Assembly: GCA_035041965.1 (NCBI GenBank)
Contig: JAPYMA010000346.1
Span: 1 to 64,000 of the forward strand
DNA from: Anisakis pegreffii
Lineage: Eukaryota > Nematoda > Chromadorea > Rhabditida > Anisakidae
Direction: 5' to 3'
Length of the DNA: 64,000 nt
Shown here one piece after another: positions 51,497 through 64,000 of the stretch (position 1 is its first letter; every line of letters starts with the position of its first letter). The notes below the pieces were generated by a model, which had not been told where the DNA came from, searched no databases, and was given only the letters and a program-made list of their open reading frames with translations. The translations under genes and the position numbers were made by a program.

Positions 51497-54400
51497 TCAA
51501 CGTTTTTTGCCTCCCGAAGGTTCAGAGCTGGATTTGGATTCATTCTTTTGACCTGAACCCAAGTCGGAAGATGTTCCGGATGAATCATCCGAATCCGAGT
51601 CACTTCCAGACGAATCTGATGATGTATCACCACTACTCGTACTGCTACTCAAATCCGTACCTGAATCGCCCTCTCGAATTTTTCCATCCCCCGCCCCAAA
51701 TTCACCCTTTCCTCCAGGCACATTAACCTGGTCTGAGATCGTGCTCTCCTCCGAGCTCAACCCCAAACCACCGCCTCGTGCTGCTTCATCTCTATCCAAC
51801 GGTACCGCCTCTGTCGCAGCCATTTTTTCCTTCCATCGTCTCGCTGCTTCCAACAATTTGAAACTTCCTTTCGATGCTGCAAAAATAAACAAAATGAACA
51901 ATTATTAAGCACTCTGCTCATCATCCTATAAAGTACCCTCACCCTGATCATCCGGAAATATGTAATCGTAATACTCCTCCCATCCGGCATCCACACCATC
52001 CTCGGTCTGCATTTGACGTCGTTTCTTCACCTTTTTCGGCATTAATTTCGTTACTTTTTCCGCGCTCTTTCCATCACCATGCTCTTGTTCGAATGCCATC
52101 CAAGCCTCCAACAACATCACTCTCTCTTCCTTCTCGCCATTCCTTAACGCCTGATTCGCCCGTCCATAAATTCGTCTAGCTGCATCAACGTCACCTCTGT
52201 GCAATTCAAATTCTGCCATACTTATCCAAACCTCAAATCAAAACAATTTTCTAAAATCAAATCTGAACAGTCAAGAAGGAAATAAAAACATTTCAGGTTT
52301 GAAGTTGTAAACTGGAGAAAGCGAAAAAAAAAATGAAAACCTTGATATGCGTCGTTCTCTCCAACAAATTTTCGTACAACTGTCGTGCTCTGTCATATTC
52401 CTCTTGATTAATTTCAAAATCGATATACGCTTTCCAGAGAACCTGTTCAATAAAACCAAATGTTCAGAAACACAATTCGAAATGTCAAATCAAAACTCCA
52501 ATCCACTCACCTCAGGCATATCCAATGCTGACTGCTGCACTGCTAATCCGAAAATGGCCCTTGCTCGGTCCACATCTCCCAATAACGTCTCCAATTCCGC
52601 GAATTTAATCCATGTACTCGTATTCTCCGGCGAATATTCCAAAAATTTGCCATATAATATGCGACAACGATCAAATTCCCTCAGCTGCAGTTCCATATCG
52701 ATATACGATCGGAATAATTTCTCGCGAGGACAAATCCCAATCGCTCGGCCCTTCAAATATCATTATGAATCAATTGTTGATTAATTATTCCTGCACGAAC
52801 AAACCAAAATTTTGCGTGCGCTCTGCAGTTGTAGTTGTCTAATTTCAAACTGCGCGAACATAATCCAAATCTTCGAGAAAGTGAATTTGCTGTGAGGTAT
52901 AATCCGAAGACAAGTCTTATAGATGGATCGTGTCCTTTCCTCATCCTCCATCTCCAATTCTTCGTACAACACATAATTGATCCATAAATAGATGTAACGA
53001 CGCCAATATCTGAATTAATCACACTCAATCACTTCTCCAATAAATTAATCCAAATCTCTTCTAATCTTACTCGTTTTTTACTACACAACCAAAAAATAAA
53101 TTGACCTTTTTTCGGCTTGCGGTGGTACATTCGCAATGGCTCTCTCGAACACATCTTCCATTTCTTCACGATCGGTTTTTTCAGTTTGCAACAAACGAAT
53201 GTAATCGAACCAAGCATCAAAGTTATAAGCGTTTTCCGCGATTTGCTTAAAACAATAAATCAAATTTTTAACTATTGACAAAATTGAATGAAATAAGCCC
53301 AATACCTTTTCGTACTGATGTCTGCGTTTACTCACGATCACATTCTCTATATCTGTCCTCTCCCCATATTTCTTCTCGTGAATCGTATAGAATTTAAAGA
53401 TTTCTGCCGTTTTCTCGGCAGGCAGATGATCCAATCCATATCGATAGATCACTCTCGCCCTTTCGTGCTCTTTTTGACGTTCTTCGAATTGAGCAAATGA
53501 GATCAGTAACCATTCGTCCATGTTATCCTCGCCGAAATACTCCACTCCCCTCTCATAAACCTAGAATCATGGTTGCTTTAAACCCAACAAATAATAAGAA
53601 TTCAATGATGATAAAGATAACCACTCACCGCTCTCGCATTCTCGAAATAACCATGCCTCTCCTCGAACTTGGCGTATTTGATCCACAACTTCACCTCATG
53701 ACCGTGAACATGCAAAAATTTCTGCCAAACTGCCCTCGCACGATCAGTTTCTTTATATCGTAACTCAAAATTTATGTACGTCTGCCATGCTTGCTCTGGT
53801 GGTTCCCATTCCATCCAACGCTCGAATACCTCAACAAATACGATAATCATCATTCACAAACAATATAATCTCCTCAAACTCACCTGTCTTGCACCAGGTA
53901 TATTCCCAATCAGTTCCTCCATATACGAATATTTCAACCAGAATTGAGTGGCTCGTGGTAAGATTGTGACAGCACGATCCCATATGTTTCGTGCATGGTT
54001 CACTTGTTTATTTCTTCAAATATATAAAAATATCTCAATAATAATAATAATAACAACAATAATAATAATCGTAACATGACAATAACCCAAACCTCATCTC
54101 CATCTCAGCGTACTGTAACCAGAGGGTGATTGATCTGTGATCCACATCCAGCGCACGTTCAAAAACTGATCGTGCACGCTGCATCTCGCCGATATTCTCT
54201 TCCCACTTCGCATACTTCACCCAATTTGCGATTTGATTCCGATTTTTACGAATGTTATCTTCGAACTCCTTTCTGCAAAATGTGACCTTTCACTTTCTAA
54301 ACCGGAAAATGTCCAATAATATGAACAAAGGCAAGAACAAACCGACGTTTCCGTTGGTACTCTGCAAGTTCTTCAGGATCGGAAATTTTCGTTTTCGGCG

Positions 54401-54864
54401 GGGGAGCGACAATTTCCAAATCTCGCTCTTTTGCCTCACGAACCAGCTGTTCAGCAGTTATTTGCAGAGCTGCGGGCGCCTGAAATATCACTCAGTTGAG
54501 TAGTCGCAATCCTTGAGTAATCAAAACAACAGCAATAATGAAGCAGCTCACAACAAAATTACGATTGGTTATATTACCATTTGCATGAATCGAAACATAA
54601 ATACAGCTAATACGAAAAATCCAAACCATACTTGAAAATAACACAGCAAAATTACAGACTGATAGTAAGATCGTACAGCAACAAACTTAGTTCTTCAAAA
54701 TTTCACAGCTGCAAGCTTGATTCTCAGACTTCTCTGAGTGCTAGAATCATATTATTTCATCCAAAATATCTTAGAGATAAAAGGTATACCTTATTCTTAA
54801 CTTTGGCTGCCTTCTTAGGTAATCGTAACGGCTTATTGCCGGGAGTTTCCTCGAAATCATCCAT
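51497..54864 (-). CDS. crn: Crooked neck-like splicing factor (CRNKL1/Clf1)
   Basis: HAT-repeat scaffold of the Prp19/NTC complex, needed for spliceosome activation. The start [19 protein letters not shown] is at 54864 and the stop at 51497-51499. After [22 protein letters not shown] sequence come many HAT repeats: [134 protein letters not shown] and [20 protein letters not shown]. The conserved end [12 protein letters not shown] and [13 protein letters not shown] is present. It continues into RRWKEKMAA and an unusually long Ser/Asp/Gly tail of about 100 residues ending GGKKR. No break was found. Introns are short. Confidence 0.95.
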
Positions 54865-55166
54865 TCTCTTCGATTCACAAAATCTATTCAGTCACCTGGA
54901 ATATTCAATCATTGCCGATTTTAATTCAAAACGAAACTTTAGAAAGATACTCGCGAAAAATATTAAAAAATAACTTCGTACACTTTAATATCAAAATTTT
55001 ACGACAGTAATAGTTTTGGTGTAAATGAGCTAATACTTAGCTGGAGCAAAGTTATCAGGTGAATCAAGGAGGAGGTGACTAGGTTAATCCTTCTGCATTG
55101 ACGGATATGACATACAAATGTTCGCACATCAAGACTGAATACTACTGATCACTCTTCACGAAACGA

Positions 55167-55236
55167 GCACAATGGCTCAGTGGCAGATCAGCTTGACTCG
55201 GAGAACGGGAGGTCAAGGGTTCAATACCACGCGAAG
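55167..55236 (+). repeat. tRNA-like sequence, probable SINE head or tRNA relic
   Basis: TGGCTCAGTGG at about 55173 resembles the polymerase III A box. GGTTCAATACC at 55218-55228 matches 9 of 11 bases of the B box, at tRNA-like spacing. Stem pairing is incomplete, so it is not called a functional tRNA. The A/B box pair suggests a tRNA-derived short element. Confidence 0.35.
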
Positions 55237-55512
55237 ACGAGGGTTTATGGTAGGAACAATACCGTAGTTAAAAGCGCAAAAACTTTCGATCTTCCTTGAA
55301 AACTCGAGCGTCCATTACCCGTAAACTTGTCCGTTTTTTGACCTCCTATCCGTTACTTTTGGACCGTTATTAATCTCTGTCTGAGAACCGAGGGCAGGCG
55401 GTATCAAGGAATAAGACGAGAATCAGCTGAAATTAACAAAGTCCAGATCAAGAGCTGCGCTTGTTGCGCGGGTAGATCATTTGAGGAGTGTTCACTCTCG
55501 GTTAAATCGCTC

Positions 55513-55663
55513 GTCGCAAATAGCACGTTCGTTCAAATGCGCATAGATTATAATAACTGTTCGCATCCTGTTGAGAACTAGCTTCGTGAACACAAGTGGT
55601 GATAATCAAATCGATGGGTTGTTACATTTGGTTCAAGCGGAAGCTCATATCGGACTGGGCTCA
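55513..55663. repeat. Dispersed repeat D, copy 2, uninterrupted
   Basis: CACGTTCGTTCAAATGCGCA, then directly TAGATTATAATAACTGTTCGC-like sequence, AGTGGTGATAATCAAATCGA and TTACATTTGGTTC. The same blocks flank the family A insertion at 35071, so this copy represents the unoccupied state. Confidence 0.7.
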
Positions 55664-56411
55664 TATCGTTTATTACGGATATCTCCTGACTGCTTCTAAC
55701 CTCATTATACTTTGCTGCTTTATCATCCCAATTTCCAAACACTAATTCATAACGAAGCTTCGACCAAACATTTTATAATATCAACTTCATTCCAGCAACT
55801 CACTTTCTCTTTCCATTGATTATTATTCCAAATTTACTCATCATAATTACTCCTACCTGTTGTTGAATAAACAAATAATCATTCACATACGTAATTCGCA
55901 AAATCTTAAAAGCACGATTGAACTCAATCATACCACTGGAATCACTTGAAAATGATCAGAAACACTCGCAAAGAAACGAAATCAGAAAAAGCTCGTGAAA
56001 TCAAAAAAATAACGAAATTATCCCATCCACTCCGTCTTACTTTACCATTATTAATAAAATCATAATACTGCTATCGTTTCACTACTACGGCCATATCATA
56101 ACTTCACCATCATCCTCTTAACAATAACAAAATTGTCAAAATAACTACCTCCCAAAGTGAACCTTCAGATAACCACATCAAATGTCCTCATCGATAAGTG
56201 AATCGCAAGAACAAAATCCAGAAACGAGTAAACTTGAGCCATCTACGTCTTCATTCACTCATAAGTATGACACCTCACTTCATTCTCCTTCACCAAGCTA
56301 CCAACTATATTTTCAGAACCCATTTTCGATGAAAATCAGCTAATTTCCAACTTTAACACTGAATATTCCAATACTTCATCCAATTTTCTAGTCAAAACCA
56401 GTAGATTTTCA

Positions 56412-57892
56412 ATGAAATATGAAACTGTGTTCGAAGTTCCTTCAAAATATCGACTCCGAATTTCACAAGAAAGCGTCATCTCAAGAAACGAATTCCATCC
56501 AAACAAACAATTCAGAGACAGATTGTCATATGTCAGTGAAACGAAGCTATACACTGGTATTCGCGCCGATCAGTGGCCAATAGTATATCATCCACTTTAC
56601 AATATCTCTTTTTGTGGAATCGAGAAACTCCATCCATTCGACTCATCTAAATGGGGACGAGTTCATGCTAAACTAATCGGTTTGCAAAATTATCAAATTG
56701 CTACCAATAACAATACCTCATTTCAATTTAACAAACCAATAAGTACACAGGCATGAATAAATAAATAGATAAGTTACTTAATTGCAGAGGATGGAATGTT
56801 ATCAAAAGATCAGTTTGTTGAAGCGTCTGAAGCGAGTGAGCACGACCTGAGGGTTGTGCATACCTCATGTTATCTCACAGCGCTGAAATGTCCTTGTAGA
56901 GTGGCTCGTCTCGTCGAGGTTGCTGTCGTCGCCTTTTTGCCCTCATTCGTTATTGACCGCTATCTGCTGAGACCGTTCAGGTACCACACTGGTTCGTTTT
57001 ATCATTATTATTTTATGTTATTACCCAAGTCGTCTCCACCACCACTTTAACCAACTCACTTTCAGGTGGCTCAATCCTAGCGGCTCGTCTCGCGCTCGAG
57101 AGGAACTGGGCCATCAATTTGGGTGGGGGATTTCATCATGCTAGTCGATCAAGGGGTGGGGGTTTTTGTGTATACGCGGATATTTCACTGGCATTGAATT
57201 TCTTGTTCTTGAATCGTCTTATTGCAAGAGCTATGATCGTCGACTTAGATGCTCATCAGGTTGTTTTAGTTAATGTCATCGTTTGTGATAATCCCAAGAG
57301 TTTCTTATTGAAGGGAAATGGACATGAGCACGACTTCGCTGGTGACAACCGTGTATATATATTCGATATGTTCAATTATCAAATCTACCCAAGTGATTTC
57401 GTCGCTAAAAGTTAACCAAATTCCATCTCATTCCAGTCGCCTCATTAAACAGCAATAATACTAAATAATCTTTAGATGCGATTAGTCGATCGGTTCCGTT
57501 GCGAAGTGGCACGGGTGATTCGGAGTATCTTCATCAGCTGTCCAGGAATCTGAGTGCTGCTTTGGGAGAGTTCTCAGCCGATATAATAGTGTATAACGCG
57601 GGTACGGATTGCTTAGAAGGGGATCCGTTGGGGCTGCTTTCACTCACCTTAAATGTAAAGTTAATACGATCGTTGCCCTTCTCGAAGCCTTCTCATGCTC
57701 CGTTCATCTCAGGGTATAATGAAACGCGACGAGATTGTATTCCACTTCGCCGAGCAATGCCACATTCCAATCGTGATGCTGATGAGTGGCGGTTATATGT
57801 CAACCAGCTACGAAGTCATCTCGAAATCAATTCTCAATCTGCACCAAAAACGACTCATCTCTCTTCCCGGTGCAGGATTACTGCCTTTATAA
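56412..57892 (+). CDS. hda-11: Histone deacetylase 11 (class IV)
   Basis: Zinc-dependent deacylase; the vertebrate enzyme prefers long-chain lysine fatty-acyl groups. Six exons join in frame to about 373 residues: 56412-56679, 56788-56991, 57066-57259, 57314-57410, 57476-57654 and 57713-57892. The core starts with WPIVYHPLYNISFCGIEKLH and HPFDSSKWGRV. The catalytic His pair is in NLGGGFHHASRSRGGGFCVY. Zinc ligands are in IVDLDAHQGNGHEHDF (split across exons 3 and 4) and NAGTDCLEGDPLG. The active-site tyrosine is in MSGGYMS. The first 38 or so residues before YTGIRADQWP are longer than in human HDAC11 and rest on the first in-frame ATG. Exon 4 uses an AAG acceptor at the fully conserved HQ-GNGH join. 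It is the only cellular gene on the plus strand. Confidence 0.95.
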
Positions 57893-59870
57893 CCACCACA
57901 TATTTGTGAATTTCTATTTAATTTAACAGATATTTCTGAAAAAATATAACACTTTTATAAGGAAACCACCGAAAAAAATGAGGTGCATAAAACATTTATT
58001 ATTATTATAGTGTCGACGACAGTGAATTGATAATTCAATATTAAATTTAATTAGTTCAAAGAATTCAATCAAAAATCAGATGCACATCACATGGAATTAC
58101 ATTTGAAATATGATATTTTGCTGTTTGTTTCAAAAAATTTGAGACAATCTAGAGATAGAGAGAGATAAGGGATAAGAAGACGACAGCTCCAAAAAAATTG
58201 AATTTCTTTTCGAGAAAGTGAAAGATTATTCTATATCGCCGAAAAGAATGAAATGAAACGAAATAATCAACCAAAAGGATGGTATAATGAAACCAAAAAT
58301 GAAACGAGTAAAACAAAACGAACTGACTGAACATAATTTGGTAAGATGCATCGAACAATCTCTAAACTAACCCTAAATTAACCCCATCAGTCAATATCTA
58401 TTCAAATAATTGAATATCGCCTTCAGAAATATTTTTACAGTTCAACATTAGTAAATCGAAATCATTACAATGAAAACGAAGAAAGGAATCCAAATAAAAT
58501 CACATCAAATCAATGCAACCAAACAATAGAATAACCGAATAGCTATGAGTACTTACAACATTGTCATTTTAACAATTATATATGGACAGTCATGTGACAA
58601 TAATAATAACAAAAGTCTTTGACAGCATAATTACCACATTCTCGCAGCAATATGTTTTTATGGGCTCATTATCAATAAAATCCATTCCTCTTTTCTTATT
58701 TAAAATCGAAACTTCAATTTCAGTCCAAAACATAAAAGTGAAAACTTAACTGCAATTAAAACTACACACAAACAATTGAAAGGTAAATCCAAATCTATTT
58801 TTTGATGAAAACTGCTAATCTATTTGAGTGCACCGATAGAATTTCAATTAAAATTCAACATAAAATAATCGCAACTCAAAGAAATAAACGGATTAGAACA
58901 GGCAAAAATATAGTGGATGCACTCCAATTTCCTCAGTTCCACTTAAATTACCGCACGGAACTGTGGCCGCAAACCGAGGTTCTATTCTACTTTGAGAATA
59001 TACCTCGGAAATTTCAATGACACATTGTTATTATTATTATCATTGCATTTGCTGAAGAGACGAATTAAAGAAGAGATGAAATAAACCCATATTTGAGAGA
59101 AGCACAAAACGAGAAACAAAGGATAGAAATGACACAAACAGCACCGCTGGCATGAAATGCTTTCAGAATGAACAATTAATTCCCTCAAAACCTTATCACT
59201 TCATAAACAGAAAAAAGATTATGACCAGAGGAACGATCAGTGGAGGGAAAAAGATCTATCAAAAAAAAAACAGGTAAATAATAATCGCTGAGCTATCCTC
59301 AAAACAAAACAAAAATAAACAAAGGAATACAAAATTTCCCTGATTAACTCTACAGCAAAATCTGCTTCATTCCAAAATAAGATTAAAATAATGGAAATTA
59401 TCAACATAACAAACCCACTGAGAATTCTGAAAATGATTTGATCAGATATCTTGATTCTATGAATATTAAATAACTAGAGTAATTCCGTTTAAGAGGCTTC
59501 GAGAAAGGTCTAATCGTAAGAGTGCAAAAGTGATGACGAAGCACTGAAGGAAGATACAATTAAACCATTATCATCAATAGAACAAGAAGTCACATCAAGG
59601 AGTAGTCTCAGATGATCTTGCTATCAAAAGTAGAAATGAACCAAAACGTTCACAACAATAGAGAATGAACACAAACAAATCCTTTCGCAATACTCCTTTC
59701 CCAAAGGAATGCATTTGAATAATTGAATATCAAACACAAATAACTTTATTAAACATGAGTTCGCTTGTAAACAAAAGCGAATCCTCATATTGCATTTGAT
59801 TAAACATTCATTCCTTGTTTGCTGTTATTAGCGTGCTGACAATTCAAGTCATCGCTGTTATTATTAGAGT
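57893..59870. other. Convergent spacer between HDAC11 and EHBP1
   Basis: Both neighbours end here, so it holds their 3' untranslated regions. No gene recognised. Frames near 58149 and 58802 look accidental. Confidence 0.45.
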
Positions 59871-62800
59871 TTAGCTGCTGATTTCCGACCTTATCCAAGT
59901 AAATAAACGTTTTGATGCGGACATTGGTTGCTCGAAACCTCGCGAAAAGTTGGCTGCAGCCTCGAGCGTTAATCGATCTCGCTCGTCAAATTCCTCGTCT
60001 CTGCAAAATCAATCCATCCCATCAAACAAAATTCATCAACATCTCAAAATGCACAAAATGAACTCACTCAGCTTCGTGATGAATGAGTTTTTGAGAGAGT
60101 TGATCTTTCCTATTGACCAATTCCACCAGATCATTCATCAAACGATCAATGTTCTGTTTATCCTCTTCAGTTTTGTCCTCCTCTGTAACAAGCACAAGCA
60201 CAATAATGAGCAATAAATCCTCCAGCAAGAATCAACAACGCACGCTCAATCGACGATGCCGAACTCAGTTTCTTCTGGATGTTACCGATCTCATCCTGAA
60301 CGTCCTTCAACTGCTCCAACACGTTGAAATACTCACTCCTCCTCACCAACGCATCTTTCTCATTCAACAAACGCATATGTTCACGTAACAAACGCTCTTC
60401 TTCTTCTGACGATGCTTCTGTAAACGAGACAAAGCATGAACATAACATAACCAATAACCACTAATCAAAAACCAACTTGTTCTTTTGATGAGCGTACAGA
60501 TTTTCTCATCCTCGGCTGAAACTTGCGCAAGACGAGCTGACAAATTCGCTTGTTCTTCTTGCATCTTTTCTGAATCTTTCTGAAACAATCATAATCATAA
60601 TAATAGCAATAACACATAAAAATAACCAACCTCCCACTGAGAAACAAGTTTTCGCGTCGGCGTTGCTTCAGAAGTGTTCGATGTTTGCTGTATAGCCGGT
60701 GCCATCTGAGAATAAAAAGCTGATCAAACGTCAAATATCATCTCATAATTAGATTCTCAGTTGACCAAACCACAAACAACACACATACCGTAATCCCGGC
60801 CATCCTCGCTACCGTATCAGCTAACTCCTGTCCTCGCATACTACCGTACCTTTTCACTCGATCGAATGCTGATGGCCAACTCTCATTGCGAATCTATAGA
60901 AACAACAAGATACTCACTAAAAACAAAATCAACTCAAACCAAACTCACATCTGATTGACTATTCGAAATTCTTTGTGTTGGACGTTCAAAAGCTGGAATA
61001 AGTGGCGCTTCATCTGAAAATACAATCAGTAAAACAAAGAGGTAACCAAATCAAATGAACAGCCACATAAATCTACTAACGTACACTTTTTACGCTGCAA
61101 TATCGGTGAGGGTTGTATCTTCTTGAATTTGTAGATGTTGACTTGCGGGGTTGTTACGGCTACAATACACAACAATCCACGACTTTCATGCATACATCAC
61201 AACAACTCAACTCCATGCAAAATTCTGATCAGCTCCCTATCGTCTCACCCACAACAAAACTTTTTCATTGGTCGATAAATTAGCATGGCATGCAAATAAC
61301 TGCTCGAAGGTTAGTTGTTCAAAAGAAAGAAGGCAAACCGAGACATCGTAATTCATTTTGTGATGTTGTCTGCAACGATTCGACTAACGTTTGCGATGCT
61401 CGTCTCCTCAGACCAATGTTCGACGTAGATGGTGTGTTCCCTCCAGCAACGTTCGCTGTTCACGTAATAACAACATAGCATCATAACATTCACTTCACAT
61501 TAAGCATCAAAGCGAACAAGCAATACAACTCTCAACTGTACATACCGACTGCAGGTGATTGATTTGTGGTTCCCGGTGCACTTTCGCTTATGAATACTGT
61601 CGTGCCTTCAGTAGCCGCTGTTTCCAATAAACGTCGAGCCTCTTGTTGCAATCTTCTACGGATTGAACTAACTTATTTCACTTTCCGAACAGCAAAACTA
61701 ACACGCTCTTTCCAATAAAACAACTTCTCACTTTGCTCTCTGTTCGGTTGCCTGCGAGGATGAATGATCGTCATCGCTGAATATCTCCCTTCTTTTCTTC
61801 ATTAACTCCTCGTGTCGTGTCTTCACAACCGGTGATAAACGCTTATCACTTAACACTGCACCTACACTCGCGTTTCGATTATGTGTAGTTGGTTGGTGCA
61901 ATCTCAAATTACCATTGCCATCAATTACACTAGCAACGACAGCATATCACTTACTTGTTTTCATCAGAATCCGAATCCGAATCGAACGGATTCACGAAAT
62001 GTCGACGTTGTTTTGAAGCCGATCGGTCCAAAGATGCCGTCTTGATCGAGGTACTTCCTGGTGCAACTGCGTCGTAGCGTGTGCGGTCTTCTGCCTCAAA
62101 TTATTCTCATCATTATATCACTATATCAATCATAATCAAATAAAAGCAACCGGAATGTTCGTCAGATCGATGGCGTCCTCCTGCTCACGTTGTTTTCGAA
62201 GACTTTCTAATTCGCGCATTACCTTAACAGCTTATTATTAGAATAATCACCACTGTTTTAGCATTATAAAAGAAACTAACACTTGTTTCAGATTCAGAAA
62301 GGTTGAAAAGTGCTGAGATTCGATGGTCTGATGATTCTTTAGTGCTCATTTGACGTGTCAGCGATGATGCACCTCCTTCTAAGATGGAACGGAGATCGGT
62401 GAGAAACAGCTGAATTTCATGTCGATCCGGTAGTGTCACTGTTATTCCAGCATCTAGTTTGCTGAAAGTTGCGTCATTATCGGTGCACATTTGAAAATCT
62501 GCATCATTTCAAAAATTAACCGAGTAACGCCAAGTTGTGCCGCGACATTCAACGCTTTTCTACAATTCTCACGTCGTCCTGAATGCGAATCCGAGAAATC
62601 TAGCGACTGGAAGGGGCCGATCATCTCCGGATGATAACGATGTATGATTGTGCATAGTGCGAGACCACTTCGAAAACTTCTACTGAAAATTATTCATTTT
62701 AACAAAAAACTTTCAGTTTGTAAATTCCGAACATCCAAAAGAAATTGCTGCAGTCTTCCACAATGATCAGCACTAACCTGAAATCCGTGATCCTGACCTG

Positions 62801-64000
62801 ATGATAGCCCTGTGCCACCCGTTGACACCATGATAGCAAATCTTCGCCTTCAATCACTTCTGGAATATCCACCTTTCTAGATGGACACTCACAAACTTCT
62901 TTGTTCTCGTTTTTAATCGGAAGAATGTCATTCCCATTCAGGCTTTCAGTTATTTTCACTTGTAACTTATCGCTGACTTTATCAACACTTTTCTTGACAT
63001 CATCAGTCTTATCTGGTTCAACCTTTTGATACGATATGGCAGTGGTTGCTAGCCGATTTGCTGCTTTATTTGCAATTGGCGTGTTCTCATTTCTGCAACC
63101 GATTTTCATAAAGCGACATGACCAAACAAAGCCTAAACCAAAAACAAAGAAACCATTCAAGTTTTTAACATATCAAATTGATAAACCTCTGCTGTGCGGA
63201 TATGACGAATGGATGTGTTTTTTTATTTATTTCGTTCTTTTGAATTTGGTTTTGTGCAGAAATTATTGATGACGGCTGTTGGTTAGAAGCTGCATTCGAT
63301 TCTGCAATAATCGTTTGCAAAAACTTAACTGATTCGATCATATTTGCACTGCTAAATTCAAACCAAATACATGCAATCAACGATGAACAAAATAAACTAA
63401 CCAGAAGCTCCAATCTTTACATGAGAAAACGACAAAGGAGATTGAAAAGTAAAATCGAAGTTAAAAATAAAATTCAAAAAACTGCTTGGAAAAATCAAAA
63501 ATCTAACGAAGCAAGAAAGATTTTCTCGAAATTCAAAAATTTTCAAATCAAATCAAACCAAAATACAACCAGTTCAGTACTTTGTTCTTTAACAGCTTCT
63601 GCAAACGGTTTTCCAGACAGAATGTTATCATCAACTTTTCGTCTTGCTTCATCATTTTTCTTAATATGATCAGCTGACTGGTCTGATGGTGATGTCAATG
63701 AATCGTCCAGCGATTTCGATGTTTTATTCCACTGATCAGTATCATTCGATAGTTCTTCTCTCTTCTGCGATGTAATCATTGTCGCTGCGCCATCTGTTTC
63801 GATTACACATCAATTACGATAATAATGAAAAAATAATAATGATAATAACAAACGCACCCGCAGCATCCACCTCATGTTCCACACTCGCGCCACGACCATC
63901 TCCCCGCATACTTGACGTTTCACTCCTCACTTCTGATTCACTGAAAGAAACACTTCTGAGACAGGTCTAACGAATAAATAAATATGACTCACATGCTATC
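59871..64000 (-). CDS. ehbp-1: EH domain-binding protein 1 (EHBP1), 3' part
   Basis: Links Rab8/Rab10 endosomes and EHD proteins to actin during recycling. The stop is at 59871-59873 and the gene runs off the right edge, so the N-terminal C2-type domain is outside the window. Near 62.8 kb EGEDLLSWCQRVAQGYHQVR opens the calponin homology domain, continued by CTIIHRYHPEMIGPFQSLDF and ALNVAAQLGVTR, then LPDRHEIQLFLTDLRSILEG. Long disordered Ser/Glu-rich linkers lie on both sides (62.8-64.0 and 60.7-62.1 kb). The C-terminal bMERB helix pair, which binds Rab8-family proteins, is EEEERLLREHMRLLNEKDAL, FNVLEQLKDVQDEIGNIQKK and RLMNDLVELVNRKDQLSQKL. The final block is FDERDRLTLEAAANFSRGFE. Many exons are small and not all joins were resolved. 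Confidence 0.9.

Larger units (their letters stand above)
54865..56411. other. Divergent spacer between Crooked neck and HDAC11
   Basis: About 1.5 kb between two genes transcribed away from each other, so both promoters should lie here. It also holds a tRNA-like relic near 55.2 kb and a copy of repeat D near 55.6 kb. No further gene was recognised. Confidence 0.5.

Overview
The window reads as nuclear DNA of a nematode. It is A/T-rich, its genes have many small GT-AG introns, and the Hsp90 protein is very close to the nematode DAF-21 type. Several dispersed elements carry degenerate hexamers related to the nematode telomere unit TTAGGC. The species cannot be named from sequence alone. Acceptor sites are unusually loose (often AAG or GAG before the exon), which argues against Caenorhabditis itself.

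Layout. 1-8 kb: a decayed LINE reverse transcriptase, several inverted-repeat elements (families called A and B here), and a poorly conserved BAR-like gene. 8.7-12.1 kb: a complete seven-exon cytosolic Hsp90 gene with a textbook heat-shock promoter. 12.4-13.8 kb: three more inverted-repeat elements. 14.5-16.1 kb: a secreted RNase T2. 18.2-20.75 kb: an Ena/VASP gene (unc-34 type). 20.8-29.6 kb: a gene-poor A/T-rich stretch with two long TA blocks and one A/B element pair. 29.6-54.9 kb: a gene-dense run entirely on the minus strand: CLYBL, ATG13, an SLC37 transporter, CWC15, ARP2, a PAPS transporter (SLC35B2 type), a MAP4K3-type kinase and the splicing factor Crooked neck. 56.4-57.9 kb: HDAC11 on the plus strand, the only plus-strand cellular gene. 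59.9-64.0 kb: the 3' part of EHBP1 on the minus strand, running off the window.

The cellular genes are housekeeping or cytoskeletal and do not form one pathway, though some share themes: ARP2 and Ena/VASP (actin), CWC15 and Crooked neck (spliceosome Prp19/NTC complex), ATG13 (autophagy initiation), EHBP1 (endosome-actin link). No toxin, viral or horizontally acquired cluster was seen. The most distinctive signals are the relaxed 3' splice sites, a triple-nested set of two transposon families with intact target duplications, and a paralogous repeat at 55.5 kb that acts as an empty site for an insertion at 35.1 kb.

All exon borders were resolved by hand from reading frame, splice signals and protein similarity. 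Where they are uncertain the entry says so.
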